Source: Pseudaestuariivita rosea (lineage in GTDB: Bacteria; Pseudomonadota; Alphaproteobacteria; Rhodobacterales; Rhodobacteraceae). From it: 64,000 nt of DNA. Location of the stretch: NCBI RefSeq assembly GCF_017592335.1, contig NZ_JACNMP010000005.1, forward strand, positions 62,001 to 126,000, read 5' to 3'. Below the pieces are notes generated by a model. The model searched no databases. It worked only from the letters and a program-made list of their open reading frames with translations, and was not told the origin of the DNA. How positions within the stretch are numbered: position 1 is the first letter of the stretch; every line of letters begins with the position of its first letter. This document shows, piece by piece, positions 7,426 through 16,092 of the stretch. Both the position numbers and the translations under genes were made by a program.

Positions 7426-8301
7426 ATGTATACTGTGACCTTGTTGACCAACCCCGCGAACCAGCCGCTTGACCCGGCCTTGCCAGAGGCGCTGCGCAAT
7501 GCCTGGGGGGGCGATGACGTCGTGTGGCTTGCCCCGGATGAGGCGGCAGAGTTTTCGGTGGCGAACAGGCCCGACAACCAATGGTCTGTCTGGGAAGACC
7601 TGCAAAAGCAGGGTGTGGATCTGATCCTGCAACCCACCGATGGCCGCCGCAAAAAGATGCTGTTGGCCGATATGGATAGCACGATGATCCAGCAGGAGTG
7701 TATCGATGAGCTTGCCGATATGGCCGGTGTGGGTGAGCGTGTGAAAGACATCACAGCACGCGCCATGAACGGCGAACTGGACTTCGAAGGTGCGCTGACA
7801 GAACGGGTCGGGTTACTGGCGGGTTTGCCTGTAGATGTGATTGATCAGGTACTGTCCGAGCGGATCACGTTCATGCCCGGCGGACGGGCCTTGGTGGCGA
7901 CGATGAAGGCCAACGGGGCCTATGCCGCCTTGGTGTCGGGCGGGTTCACCGCCTTTACTGCGCGCGTGGCATCCGAACTGGGTTTCGATGAAAACCGGGC
8001 CAATACGTTGATCGCGGAAAACGGCAAACTGACCGGTGACGTTGGACGTCCCATTTTAGGCCGTGAAGCCAAGGTGACGGCTTTGGAGGAAATCACCGGC
8101 AAACTTGGCATTAGTGAAACAGAGGTTCTGGCCGTGGGGGATGGGGCCAATGATCTGGGGATGTTGAAACGTGCGGGCGCAGGGGTTGCCTTGCACGCCA
8201 AGCCGTCAGTCGCGGCGCAGTGTGACATTCGTATCAACCACGGTGATCTGACGGCTTTGCTTTATGTGCAGGGCTACAGCAGGGATGAGTTCGTCGTCTG
8301 A
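7426..8301 (+). CDS. serB: Phosphoserine phosphatase
   Basis: Catalyses the last step of serine synthesis, O-phosphoserine to serine, in the cytosol. The 291-residue protein has an N-terminal ACT-like region and a HAD phosphatase domain: LLADMDSTMIQQECIDELA is motif I with the nucleophile Asp, ALVSGGFTAF is motif II, the conserved Lys lies in GREAKVTAL, and AVGDGANDLGML is motif III. The frame is open from 7261, but the usual SerB start is close to MYTVTLLT; ATG 7426 is chosen, with ATG 7417 three codons upstream as alternative. No good ribosome-binding site precedes either. The phage element ends just upstream, so its expression signals may be element-derived. It converges with the asparaginase gene 13 bases downstream. 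Confidence 0.93.
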   Translation: MYTVTLLTNPANQPLDPALPEALRNAWGGDDVVWLAPDEAAEFSVANRPDNQWSVWEDLQKQGVDLILQPTDGRRKKMLLADMDSTMIQQECIDELADMAGVGERVKDITARAMNGELDFEGALTERVGLLAGLPVDVIDQVLSERITFMPGGRALVATMKANGAYAALVSGGFTAFTARVASELGFDENRANTLIAENGKLTGDVGRPILGREAKVTALEEITGKLGISETEVLAVGDGANDLGMLKRAGAGVALHAKPSVAAQCDIRINHGDLTALLYVQGYSRDEFVV

Positions 8302-8314
8302 CCGGACGGCCTGG

Positions 8315-9310
8315 TCACCCGGCAATCGCCGCGCGCATATGGCCCGTTTGCAAGCCGCGCCAATTGGTGATTGGACCATATAGCCGCTTTTGCGACGCAG
8401 GGTGATCGGCATCCAGCACACCAAGTCTGACCAGCAGGGCCGCAATGGTACATTCACTGGCGCGCGTGGCACCGTCCGAGATTTTCAGGGCGATGCCCAG
8501 TTTCTTTTCGGGGACAATCGCGATAAAGACGCCCTCTGCACCCGTCTTGATGGCCACACGACCCCCCATTGCGCGCATCAATTCGGTGCAGGCGCGGGTT
8601 TCACCAGCAACGAGTTCGGGAAAACGGGTCATTGCGTTTACCAGTTTTTGGGCCGCTGTTCCTCGTGCGCCGTTATCTTGCGCTGCGGCAAAGAACGCCA
8701 TGGCTCGGGCCAGCCCATGGACAGTTGTCGCGAAATTGGGCGCTGAACATCCGTCAATGCCGTAGGTCGGGCTGGGCGCACCCGTTAACTCCTCAAAGGC
8801 CGCGCGGCAGGCTTTTTGCACCGGATGATCGATATCGATATACTCGGGACCGGCCCCTAAATGCTTTGCCAGCGTCAAAAACCCCGCGTGTTTGCCAGAG
8901 CAATTGTTGTGGATCTGACAGGGCGACGCATGCGCCCGCACCATCGCATAGCGCGCGTCTTTATCAGCGGGCTGCTGCGGACCGCACCGCAAGTCGCTGT
9001 CGCCCAATTCCAGATCCGCCAGCCATTTTGACACCCGGTCCGTGTGAATCGCCGCGCCCTGATGTGATGCGCAGGCCAGTGCAAGATGTTCATCCGTCAG
9101 GCCAAAGGCATCGGCCGCGCCGCTTTCCAACAGCGGCAGGGCCTGCACCATCTTGCACGACGACCTGGGATAGATCAGCCCATCCGGATCGCCCCACGCA
9201 TCGACAATCTGGCCGGTGTCATCACAGACCACCGCATGGCCCAGATGGACGGACTCAAGAAGGTCGCCGCGCCAGACCTCGGCCAGGGGAACGGGTTGCG
9301 TCATTGTCAT
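8315..9310 (-). CDS. Asparaginase of the Rhizobium etli thermolabile (type II-like) family
   Basis: A 331-residue protein of the family founded by R. etli AsnA (PF06089), unrelated to the E. coli-type enzymes. It would hydrolyse L-asparagine to aspartate and ammonia. Family features visible are AEVWRGDLLESVHLGHAVV at the N-terminus, IYPRSSCKMVQALPLLESGA, ACASHQGAAIHTDRV, the cysteine/histidine-containing block IHNNCSGKHAGFL, and YGIDGCSAPNFA. These Ser-Lys and Cys/His blocks form the active site in that family. Start at 9310; an ATG two codons further in is an alternative. It lies convergent to serB and divergent from the IalB-like gene, apparently as a single-gene unit. No signal peptide, so a cytosolic enzyme. 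Confidence 0.88.
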   Translation of the reverse strand: MTMTQPVPLAEVWRGDLLESVHLGHAVVCDDTGQIVDAWGDPDGLIYPRSSCKMVQALPLLESGAADAFGLTDEHLALACASHQGAAIHTDRVSKWLADLELGDSDLRCGPQQPADKDARYAMVRAHASPCQIHNNCSGKHAGFLTLAKHLGAGPEYIDIDHPVQKACRAAFEELTGAPSPTYGIDGCSAPNFATTVHGLARAMAFFAAAQDNGARGTAAQKLVNAMTRFPELVAGETRACTELMRAMGGRVAIKTGAEGVFIAIVPEKKLGIALKISDGATRASECTIAALLVRLGVLDADHPASQKRLYGPITNWRGLQTGHMRAAIAG

Positions 9311-9478
9311 CCTTTCGCAAAAATCCGCATATCGTGATCCGATCAGGGGTTTTCCCGACCGGTTGTTTTGCGATAGTTAGGCTGTATCGAGATGTGATGG
9401 CACCTGCCAGCGAAAAAATGCCCCGAAGATGGGCGGGCTGATAGGTGTGAATGAGGCTAAAGCAGCTTGGAGGCTGTA

Positions 9479-10006
9479 ATGATAAAAAAACTAATTGGGT
9501 CAGTTGCGGTTCTGACATGTCTTTTGGGTGCTCAGGCGGCGCTGGCACAGGAATCCACAAATCAGGTTTCACAAAACACGGATTGGGCTGTTTTCGTTGA
9601 AAGCAATCCGACGGAATGCTGGGCCGTTTCTGCGCCCAAGGAAACGGTGAACACGCGCGATGGTCGTGTTGTGGCGGTGCGTCGCGGTGACATACTGCTG
9701 TTCACCTTTTTCCGACCTTCCGCCGGTGTTGAAGGGCAATTAACCTTTACGGGGGGCTATCCCTTTGCTGAAAATTCAGCCGTGACGCTGCAGGTCGGGG
9801 ACAGTGAGTTCAATCTGTTTACCCAAGGCGAATGGGCCTGGGCCAGTTCCGCCGAAGAAGATCGCCAGATCATGGCGGCCATGCGCCGTGGCGCTGATGC
9901 CGTCCTGACGGCCCGGTCGTCGCGTGGAACACAGACGCAGGACACCTTTTCTTTGCTGGGATACACCGCCGCCATCGAAGATGCACAACGCAGATGTTCC
10001 AACTGA
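9479..10006 (+). CDS. Periplasmic invasion-associated locus B (IalB)-like protein
   Basis: A 175-residue exported protein. Residues 1-24 are a signal peptide (MIKKLIGSVAVLTCLLGAQA) with cleavage near ALAQ. The mature part carries the IalB-domain pattern DWAVFVESNPTECWAVSAP, then beta-strand-rich sequence with FFRPSAGVEGQLTFTGGYPF and the C-terminal DTFSLLGYTAAIEDAQRRC. IalB-domain proteins are common in alphaproteobacteria; the founding member in Bartonella affects red cell entry, but the molecular role in free-living species is unknown. ATG 9479 is preceded by TTGGAGGCTG, an excellent ribosome-binding site. The two cysteines (in ECWAV and at the C-terminal RRC) could form a disulfide. Confidence 0.82.
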   Translation: MIKKLIGSVAVLTCLLGAQAALAQESTNQVSQNTDWAVFVESNPTECWAVSAPKETVNTRDGRVVAVRRGDILLFTFFRPSAGVEGQLTFTGGYPFAENSAVTLQVGDSEFNLFTQGEWAWASSAEEDRQIMAAMRRGADAVLTARSSRGTQTQDTFSLLGYTAAIEDAQRRCSN

Positions 10007-10062
10007 TATTGGCGTATCGCTTCGGTCACCTACATAGTCATCGTAAGTGAACGGAGGATCCC

Positions 10063-10713
10063 ATGTTCCAACTTCTGCGCAAAAAGGTCGAGATGGTCGA
10101 GCCGTCCGACGCGTTGCCTGGCCGTGATGCGGCCATCCCGACGGCTGACACCCATTTTGTGAACGGACGCCCTCTCAAGGCGCCTGTACCCGATGGCATG
10201 GCTGAAGCGGTGTTCGGCATGGGGTGCTTTTGGGGTGTCGAACGGATGTTCTGGGGGCTTGAGGGTGTGTATCTGACCATGGTTGGCTACGCCGGTGGCT
10301 TCACGCCAAACCCGACCTATGAAGAGGTCTGCACGGGTCGCACCGGTCACAATGAGGTGCTGCGCGTTGTCTACGACCCTGCGGTGATATCTTACAACGA
10401 TCTGCTGCGGGTCTTTTGGGAAGGGCATGATCCGACGCAAGGAATGCGTCAGGGCAATGATGTTGGCACCCAGTACCGCAGCGGAATCTACGTTTATTCT
10501 GACGATCAACGGGCGGCGGCCGAGGCGACGCAGAAAGACTTTCAGGCCCGATTGTCCGATGCGGGCTATGGTGCGATTACGACCGAGATTGTCGACGTCC
10601 CCGAATTCTACTATGCCGAAGATTATCACCAGCAATATCTAGCGAAAAACCCCAATGGATACTGCGGAATAGGCGGTACTGGGGTGACCTGCCCGATTGG
10701 AACGAAAGTCTGA
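10063..10713 (+). CDS. msrA: Peptide methionine (S)-S-oxide reductase
   Basis: Reduces methionine-S-sulfoxide in proteins and free form, protecting against oxidative damage. The 216-residue product has the family motif GCFWGVE (residues 54-60) with catalytic Cys55, the GYAGG and [11 protein letters not shown] blocks, the YRSGIY block, and resolving cysteines in the C-terminal [18 protein letters not shown] 10063 follows GGAGGATCCC. No signal peptide, so cytosolic. It stands alone in orientation with prmA but with a 67-bp gap; co-transcription is possible but not evident. Confidence 0.95.
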   Translation: MFQLLRKKVEMVEPSDALPGRDAAIPTADTHFVNGRPLKAPVPDGMAEAVFGMGCFWGVERMFWGLEGVYLTMVGYAGGFTPNPTYEEVCTGRTGHNEVLRVVYDPAVISYNDLLRVFWEGHDPTQGMRQGNDVGTQYRSGIYVYSDDQRAAAEATQKDFQARLSDAGYGAITTEIVDVPEFYYAEDYHQQYLAKNPNGYCGIGGTGVTCPIGTKV

Positions 10714-10780
10714 CACACAGCATGGTATTGACCCGACCGGCGCGGGTGGTTACGGCGCACAAGCGTTATAAAGGATTGTG

Positions 10781-11653
10781 ATGCCTACCTATTCTGCCTT
10801 GACCACCCTGCATGGCCGCGATCAGGCCGAAGCTTTGGGGATCGCGATGGAGCGTCTGACACCCGAACCCACAGGTGTCGGCGTGTTTGAGATCGAAGAC
10901 GGGTCCGGCCTGTGGGAGGTTGGCGGATATTTCATGGACCCGCCCGATGATATTGCTCTGTCAGTCCTGGCTGCTGCTTTTTCTGCGAATTCGTTCGTTG
11001 TGTCAGAAGTGCCCGACGTAGACTGGGTGGCCAAGGTCCGCCGCGAACTGTCCCCGGTCGAGGCGGGGCGGTTTTTCGTCTATGGAAGTCACGATGCAGA
11101 TAAGGTGCCGGAAGGCCGGATCGCGCTGCTGATTGAGGCATCGATGGCCTTTGGAACAGGGCACCATGGCACGACCCTGGGATGTCTGCGCGCATTGGAT
11201 CATCTGATCGATGCCGGATTTGAGGCACGACAGGTGATTGACGTCGGCTGTGGTACAGCTGTTTTGGCGATGGCGGCGGCCAAGGTCTGGTCACACCCTG
11301 TTTTGGCAAGTGATATCGATCCTGTTGCTGTGGACGTGGCACGCGCCAATGCGGTTGCGAATGGCCTGGCAGAGCAAGTCCGCTGTATCGAGGCGACCGG
11401 CCTGGATCACCCCGATATCCTGTCCGCAGCGCCGTTTGACCTTGTGTTCGCAAACATACTGAAAGCGCCGCTGATGAACCTTGCCCCGTCAATTTCGGCA
11501 GCTACCTGTGCGGGTGGCTATGCGATTCTATCGGGATTGTTGAACGATCAGACACAAGACGTGGTTAAGATTTATGCGAAAAATGGATACAAAAACGTTT
11601 GGACCGACAGTATTGGTGAATGGTCAGCGCTAATCATGAAGAAAAGCGGCTAG
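10781..11653 (+). CDS. prmA: Ribosomal protein L11 methyltransferase
   Basis: Trimethylates ribosomal protein L11 using S-adenosylmethionine. The N-terminal third (residues 1-95) is the substrate-recognition domain. The C-terminal Rossmann domain shows AFGTGHHGTT, the SAM-binding motif I IDVGCGTAVLAMAAAK near residues 153-168, the motif II Asp in LASDIDPVAV, and FANILKAPL, equivalent to the conserved NIL block. The length of 290 residues fits the alphaproteobacterial form. ATG 10781 is chosen over the in-frame GTG just before it because AAAGGA stands at a better spacing. Confidence 0.93.
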   Translation: MPTYSALTTLHGRDQAEALGIAMERLTPEPTGVGVFEIEDGSGLWEVGGYFMDPPDDIALSVLAAAFSANSFVVSEVPDVDWVAKVRRELSPVEAGRFFVYGSHDADKVPEGRIALLIEASMAFGTGHHGTTLGCLRALDHLIDAGFEARQVIDVGCGTAVLAMAAAKVWSHPVLASDIDPVAVDVARANAVANGLAEQVRCIEATGLDHPDILSAAPFDLVFANILKAPLMNLAPSISAATCAGGYAILSGLLNDQTQDVVKIYAKNGYKNVWTDSIGEWSALIMKKSG

Positions 11654-11750
11654 TTTTAGGCGTATTTTTGCGTGAATGTTGCGCGCGCCCCATTTTTGTC
11701 ACAATATGATTCAATAAAATTTAATCTGTTCGCTTGCATTGGAGGCCACG

Positions 11751-12095
11751 TTGGACAAGTCACACGTAGAATTTGACCGACGCCTACGTAAAATTGGTAA
11801 AAAACATTCTCGCATGGCACGCGGGATGGTTACGTCGGTTAATCATGACGGATTGATCATTGCGCGCCCGCGCCGCGCCGGACCCAGGTTCCCTGTAAAG
11901 GGCATCATGCTGCTGATTGTAGCGTTCTTTGTCTTCAAGGGTCTGATGCTGGCACATTTGGGTGTTGCAGACTATGAAAATCAGATCGTTTTGCTGCAGC
12001 AGGGGACATCTGTTGAACAGGCAGGTGCCTGGGCGATGCAGGTCGATCCGTTGACGCAGTGGCTTGCTGCTCAGATCGGTCCTTATCTGAACTAA
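11751..12095 (+). CDS. Small membrane-anchored hypothetical protein
   Basis: A 114-residue protein with a basic N-terminal cytoplasmic segment (RRLRKIGKKHSRMARG), one transmembrane helix at about residues 50-69 (GIMLLIVAFFVFKGLMLAHL) and a short C-terminal part. The start is TTG at 11751: a strong GGAGG at 11741-11745 fits it, whereas the upstream in-frame TTG at 11739 overlaps that site. A strong hairpin terminator follows 15 bases after the stop. Function unknown; I do not recognise the family. Its charge pattern suggests a type II single-pass protein. Confidence 0.72.
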   Translation: MDKSHVEFDRRLRKIGKKHSRMARGMVTSVNHDGLIIARPRRAGPRFPVKGIMLLIVAFFVFKGLMLAHLGVADYENQIVLLQQGTSVEQAGAWAMQVDPLTQWLAAQIGPYLN

Positions 12096-12110
12096 GATCA
12101 ATCGCTACAC

Positions 12111-12142
12111 AAAAAAGCCGCGTCATCGTACGCGGCTTTTTT
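12111..12142. terminator. Bidirectional rho-independent terminator
   Basis: AAAAAAGCCGCG and CGCGGCTTTTTT form a perfect 12-bp inverted repeat with an 8-base loop. The A and T tracts on both sides let it serve the small membrane protein gene on the + strand and the DUF1127 gene on the - strand, which converge here. Confidence 0.93.
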
Positions 12143-12159
12143 GTTTCCAGGATTAGAAA

Positions 12160-12387
12160 TCAGATATTTTTCAGGCCAATGATGACGTGTTTGGCCAAGG
12201 CTGCGTCGAAACGATCAGATGCCGTGGGAACCACGCCAATATCTTTCAGTTCGCGCGAAGACAGGGTCGAGACCGTCTTGCGTGTTGCGCGTTTATCCTG
12301 CCATACAGCCAGTCCGCCAAATGCGGTCACGAATAGTTTTGCAAACCCGCGGCTTGCAGGCACGTGTGTCGTGTCGATTGCTGCCAT
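12160..12387 (-). CDS. DUF1127 (YjiS-like) small protein
   Basis: A 75-residue protein whose C-terminal half matches the DUF1127 pattern: a basic segment (WQDKRATRKTVSTL) followed by SSRELKDIGVVPTA. In alphaproteobacteria, short DUF1127 proteins bind RNA or affect phosphate, arginine or small-RNA regulation; which of these applies here is not known. The N-terminal 25 residues are hydrophobic-amphipathic. Start at 12387. It shares a bidirectional terminator with the converging gene and is divergent from ruvC across 364 bases. Confidence 0.8.
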   Translation of the reverse strand: MAAIDTTHVPASRGFAKLFVTAFGGLAVWQDKRATRKTVSTLSSRELKDIGVVPTASDRFDAALAKHVIIGLKNI

Positions 12388-12696
12388 TTTATAATCTTTC
12401 TTGGTTTGAGGTGTTGCGATTACCTTGTTGTTCTTGCCCAGATAGAAGGCCGAATTTCACACCGCTACCCCCAGTTTTTGCATGGGTTCCATGCCTGTTT
12501 TGCATAGGTCGTTTTTGTTTTAACCACTTGTCGTTTATGGAAAAGTCGGCCTTTGAAAATGTCGTATTTGACAGGCCGAGTGACGAAAAATCGCTATTTG
12601 CGTCGGGGCGGAAAAATATGCCGATTTTCGCTTAAATTTCACGGTCCTTTTCAAATGTTGCAGTCTTGCCATAACTTTACTTTCTATTTGGAGTTT
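12388..12696. other. Intergenic region between DUF1127 gene and ruvC leader
   Basis: About 310 bases with no supported gene. A 32-codon frame from 12538 has no ribosome-binding site and is not called. The region must contain the DUF1127 promoter reading left and probably part of the ruvC promoter; no clean -35/-10 pair was identified. Confidence 0.4.
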
Positions 12697-12745
12697 GTTC
12701 GCCTTTTGTGCTAGCTGACAACAAACAATAATAAACAAAAGGCGA
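12697..12745 (+). promoter_or_regulatory. ruvC leader: candidate LexA box and 11-bp inverted repeat
   Basis: GTTCGCCTTTTGTGC (12697-12711) matches the alphaproteobacterial SOS box GTTC-N7-GTTC with one mismatch. TCGCCTTTTGT (12699-12709) and ACAAAAGGCGA (12735-12745) form a perfect inverted repeat around a 25-base loop. The right arm includes the ruvC ribosome-binding site AAAAGG, so an RNA hairpin could mask it. Both roles are inferred; ruvCAB is SOS-controlled in many bacteria. Confidence 0.45.
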
Positions 12746-12751
12746 TCGGGC

Positions 12752-13258
12752 ATGCGGATCTTGGGAATCGATCCAGGACTTCGAAATATGGGCTGGGGCG
12801 TGATCGAGGCTGAAGGGACGCGGTTGCGTCATGTCGCAAATGGGGTGTGCAAGTCCTCGGGCGATGATTTGGCCTATAGGTTGCTGTCGCTTTTTGAACA
12901 GCTCTGTGAAGTGGTCAGGCTGCACGCGCCATCTGCGGCGGCTGTGGAAAATACCTTTGTAAACCGGGATGGTGTCGCGACGCTAAAGCTGGGTCAGGCC
13001 CGCGGTATCGCGATGCTGGTGCCTGCAAACGCCGGATTACCGGTTGCCGAATACGCCCCGAATGCCGTGAAAAAGACCGTCGTGGGCGTCGGCCATGCTG
13101 AAAAGCAGCAGATCAATCATATGGTTCGGTTGCAGCTGCCGGGGGTTGAACTGGCGGGGCCGGATGCCGCCGATGCCCTGGCCATTGCCATCTGTCACGC
13201 GCATCATGCCCAAAGTGCAGGCCGGCTAGAGGCGGCGATGAAAAAGGCCATGGTATGA
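12752..13258 (+). CDS. ruvC: Holliday junction endodeoxyribonuclease RuvC
   Basis: Cleaves Holliday junctions symmetrically during recombinational repair, acting with RuvAB. The 168-residue product has all four acidic catalytic residues in place: Asp7 (RILGIDPG), Glu66 (AVENTF), Asp138 and Asp141 (GPDAADALA). The [15 protein letters not shown] block is also family-typical. It overlaps ruvA by four bases (ATGA), giving the usual ruvCAB operon. A candidate LexA site and a hairpin precede it. Confidence 0.97.
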   Translation: MRILGIDPGLRNMGWGVIEAEGTRLRHVANGVCKSSGDDLAYRLLSLFEQLCEVVRLHAPSAAAVENTFVNRDGVATLKLGQARGIAMLVPANAGLPVAEYAPNAVKKTVVGVGHAEKQQINHMVRLQLPGVELAGPDAADALAIAICHAHHAQSAGRLEAAMKKAMV

Positions 13259-13911
13259 TTGGGAAGCTGTCCGGGCGTCTGGACTATCGTGGCATGGACC
13301 ACATCATGATTGATGTGCGTGGTGTGGGATATATTGTTTATTGTTCTGACCGGACATTGGCGGCACTTCCATCCGTGGGCGAGGCCGTGTCGGTCTATAC
13401 CGATCTATTGGTGCGGGAAGATCTTTTGCAGCTTTTCGGGTTCACATCACTGGTCGAAAAGGAGTGGCACAGGTTATTGATGAGCGTTCAGGGCGTTGGG
13501 GCAAAGGCCTCGATGGCTATTCTGAGTGCTTTGGGGGCCGACGGGGTCAGCCGCGCTATTGCATTGGGCGACTGGAATGCGATCAAAGCCGCGAAAGGAA
13601 TTGGTCCAAAGACCGCGCAGCGTGTGGTGAATGAACTAAAGGACAAGGCGCCGTCGATTATGGCGATGGGTGGCACAGTCGAAGTTGCGCAAGGGGGGGC
13701 GGTCGTGGAGGCCATCGAGGCCCCCAAGCCCGCGGCGCCTTTGGCGCGATCGGGATTGGCTGAGGCAGAAGCGCTATCGGCGCTGGGCAATCTGGGGTAC
13801 GCGCCTGGCGATGCGGCGGCCGCAGTGGCTGAGGCCGCGCGCGATTTGCCCGAGGCCGACACCAACGCCTTGATCAAAGCTGCGTTGCAGCGACTTGCGC
13901 CAAAGGGGTAG
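13255..13911 (+). CDS. ruvA: Holliday junction branch migration protein RuvA
   Basis: The DNA-binding subunit that forms tetramers on Holliday junctions and loads the RuvB motor. The 218-residue protein has an N-terminal OB-fold domain (residues 1-63, [13 protein letters not shown]), two helix-hairpin-helix motifs ([16 protein letters not shown] and [20 protein letters not shown]), an Ala/Glu/Pro linker around residues 140-165, and the C-terminal RuvB-contact domain ([17 protein letters not shown]). It starts inside the ruvC stop and ends three bases before ruvB. Confidence 0.96.
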   Translation: MIGKLSGRLDYRGMDHIMIDVRGVGYIVYCSDRTLAALPSVGEAVSVYTDLLVREDLLQLFGFTSLVEKEWHRLLMSVQGVGAKASMAILSALGADGVSRAIALGDWNAIKAAKGIGPKTAQRVVNELKDKAPSIMAMGGTVEVAQGGAVVEAIEAPKPAAPLARSGLAEAEALSALGNLGYAPGDAAAAVAEAARDLPEADTNALIKAALQRLAPKG

Positions 13912-13914
13912 TGC

Positions 13915-14928
13915 ATGAGCGAACCTGACCCCACCTTGCGCCCTGAACGTCAACCTGAGGACCGCGCCCTTCGTCCGCAGAACCTGGACGAATTCATCGG
14001 TCAGGCCGAGGCACGCGCGAATCTGCGCATTTTCATTCAATCGGCACGCCAACGCGGCGAGGCGATGGATCATGTGCTGTTTCACGGACCCCCTGGGTTG
14101 GGGAAAACCACATTGGCGCAGATCATGGCGCGCGAGTTGGGCGTGAATTTTCGTATGACGAGTGGGCCTGTTCTGGCCAAGGCTGGTGATCTGGCTGCCA
14201 TTTTGACCAATCTGGAAGCGCGTGATGTGCTTTTCATTGATGAAATTCACCGGCTGAACCCCGCTGTGGAAGAGGTTCTGTATCCGGCGATGGAAGATTA
14301 CGAGCTGGATCTTGTGATCGGAGAAGGACCAGCAGCGCGAACGGTACGGATCGAACTGCAGCCCTTTACACTGGTTGGGGCCACGACGCGGCTTGGTTTG
14401 CTGACGACACCCTTGCGTGATCGCTTTGGCATTCCCACACGGCTTCAGTTCTACACCGTCGATGAATTGCATGAGATTGTAACGCGCGGCGCGCGATTGT
14501 TAGGCGCACCGGCCGAACCCGAGGGCGCGCGCGAGATTGCCAAACGGGCCAGGGGTACACCGCGTATTGCCGGCCGCCTGCTGCGGCGGGTTGTGGATTT
14601 CGCTGTCGTCGAAGGTGATGGACATGTCACACAGGCGATTGCAGACAACGCGCTGACACGGCTTGCCGTGGATCATATTGGTCTTGATGGTGCGGACCGG
14701 CGGTACCTTACGCTGATTGCCGAGAATTACGCTGGCGGGCCTGTGGGGATTGAAACAATCGCGGCGGCGCTGAGCGAAAGTCGCGATGCGCTGGAAGAGG
14801 TGATTGAGCCCTATCTTTTGCAGCAGGGGCTTATTCAACGTACACCTCGGGGGCGGATGCTGGCTCAGAAGGCCTGGGCGCATCTGGGGATCCCTGCGCC
14901 CAAAGGGCAGACGGATTTGTTTGAGTGA
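13915..14928 (+). CDS. ruvB: Holliday junction branch migration ATPase RuvB
   Basis: Hexameric AAA+ motor that drives branch migration. The 337-residue protein shows the RuvB N-terminal [12 protein letters not shown], Walker A GPPGLGKT (residues 58-65), Walker [11 protein letters not shown], sensor [20 protein letters not shown], and the arginine-finger/sensor II block [17 protein letters not shown]. The C-terminal winged helix contains [17 protein letters not shown]. Length and motifs are standard. The next gene begins 37 bases downstream. Confidence 0.97.
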   Translation: MSEPDPTLRPERQPEDRALRPQNLDEFIGQAEARANLRIFIQSARQRGEAMDHVLFHGPPGLGKTTLAQIMARELGVNFRMTSGPVLAKAGDLAAILTNLEARDVLFIDEIHRLNPAVEEVLYPAMEDYELDLVIGEGPAARTVRIELQPFTLVGATTRLGLLTTPLRDRFGIPTRLQFYTVDELHEIVTRGARLLGAPAEPEGAREIAKRARGTPRIAGRLLRRVVDFAVVEGDGHVTQAIADNALTRLAVDHIGLDGADRRYLTLIAENYAGGPVGIETIAAALSESRDALEEVIEPYLLQQGLIQRTPRGRMLAQKAWAHLGIPAPKGQTDLFE

Positions 14929-14965
14929 AATATCGGGGTTTGAGTATTTGGGGAACAATAAAGGC

Positions 14966-15595
14966 ATGACAGCGGACGAGGTTGAGGCGCTTTTTACCCG
15001 GTCGGACGGGCGATATGTCTTTGCGCGGTGGGAGCGGCCGATTGCGCCGGTGGTTTTTGGTGTCGATGAGCGGACGCTTGAGGTCTTTAAGGGCGCGATC
15101 GAGGCGGTCGTGACGCTGGCTGGCCATCAGATGGCTGAGACTGATCCTGAGCTTGGCGCAAACCTGATGGTGTTTTTCTGCAAGGACTGGGATGAACTGC
15201 CAGCCGTGCCGCATCTGGATAAGCTTGTCCCTGATCTGGTGCCCCTGGTGGATCGGTTAAAGCAAGCCGACGCCAATCAGTACCGGATTTTCCGATTTGA
15301 TCAGGCAGGTGGCATTCGGGCCTGTTTCAACTTTATCCGCATTGATGACCATATGGCGTCGGTGCCAGCTGATACGCTGAGCTTAAGTCAGATGGCGCAG
15401 TCTGTTTTGTTGTGGTCGGATGAGGCTTTTCTGAAAAGCTCGCCCCTCATATCATTGCCCGATGACAAAGGCGTGGTGCTGAAGCCCGAGATCGCATCGC
15501 TGATCCGGGCAGCCTATGATCCTGCTATGCCTGTCGCCGCCGATGACGCCAGCCACGCTTTACGTCTGTTTGCACGGTTGGAGAATCTGCAATGA
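14966..15595 (+). CDS. Conserved hypothetical protein between ruvB and ybgC
   Basis: A 209-residue soluble protein I cannot assign to a family. The frame is open upstream into ruvB, but ATG 14966 gives the shortest sensible product clear of ruvB. It has no signal peptide or membrane helix and ends with ALRLFARLENLQ. A cluster of aromatic and charged residues (NLMVFFCKDWDELPAVPHLD, FNFIRIDDHMA) suggests an alpha/beta fold. It overlaps ybgC by four bases (ATGA), so it is part of the ruv-tol transcription chain. A role linked to the Tol-Pal system or to DNA repair is a guess from location. Confidence 0.75.
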   Translation: MTADEVEALFTRSDGRYVFARWERPIAPVVFGVDERTLEVFKGAIEAVVTLAGHQMAETDPELGANLMVFFCKDWDELPAVPHLDKLVPDLVPLVDRLKQADANQYRIFRFDQAGGIRACFNFIRIDDHMASVPADTLSLSQMAQSVLLWSDEAFLKSSPLISLPDDKGVVLKPEIASLIRAAYDPAMPVAADDASHALRLFARLENLQ

Positions 15596-15981
15596 TTCAT
15601 CAGCTTCCGCTTCGGGTTTACTACGAAGACACGGATTTTGGGGGTATTGTCTATTACGCAAACTACCTGAGGTATATTGAGCGGGGTCGGACGGAATATG
15701 TGCGTGAACTGGGTGTTGATCAGGTGCGCTTGAAGGCTGAACATGGGGTGGTTTTCGCGGTCAGCCGGATTGAGGCGGATTATAAAAGCCCCGCGAAATT
15801 TGACGATATGTTGCTGGTCGAAACAACTGTCACGAAAATGACGCCAGCGCGGATGATTTTTTATCAACAGGTCAAACGCGACGATCATGTCCTGTTTTTA
15901 GCCCGTGTAACCGTTGTCGCGCTGAATGCTGCCGGTCAGGCGACCCGTCTTCCAGCAAACATTCGCCAATCCAGCGATTGA
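15592..15981 (+). CDS. ybgC: Tol-Pal-associated acyl-CoA thioesterase YbgC
   Basis: A 129-residue hotdog-fold thioesterase. The YbgC motif is clear: RVYYEDTDFGGIVYYANYLRYIERGRTE with the catalytic Asp/Tyr block at residues 11-20, followed by the long hotdog helix. YbgC proteins hydrolyse acyl-CoA or acyl-ACP near the inner membrane and are linked to phospholipid metabolism. The gene is the standard first member of the tol-pal cluster; tolQ starts 111 bases downstream, leaving room for a promoter. Confidence 0.94.
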   Translation: MIHQLPLRVYYEDTDFGGIVYYANYLRYIERGRTEYVRELGVDQVRLKAEHGVVFAVSRIEADYKSPAKFDDMLLVETTVTKMTPARMIFYQQVKRDDHVLFLARVTVVALNAAGQATRLPANIRQSSD

Positions 15982-16092
15982 TTTCAGATAAAATCTGCGG
16001 ATAACACGGTTGTCATGGCAATTCCTGCCGAATTACGGTATCGGTATAGCAAATCAGAGCCGGAAACACGGCCGACATAAAAGAGCAGGCGG

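Noticed and set aside
7224-7472. 82-codon frame behind AAAAGGAG right after the integrase
   Set aside because: The ribosome-binding-like sequence is good, but the frame runs through the serB start in another frame and its protein (Trp/Cys-rich) looks random.
12538-12636. 32-codon frame MEKSAFENVVFDRPSDEKS... before ruvC
   Set aside because: No ribosome-binding site and no hydrophobic or domain pattern; likely chance.
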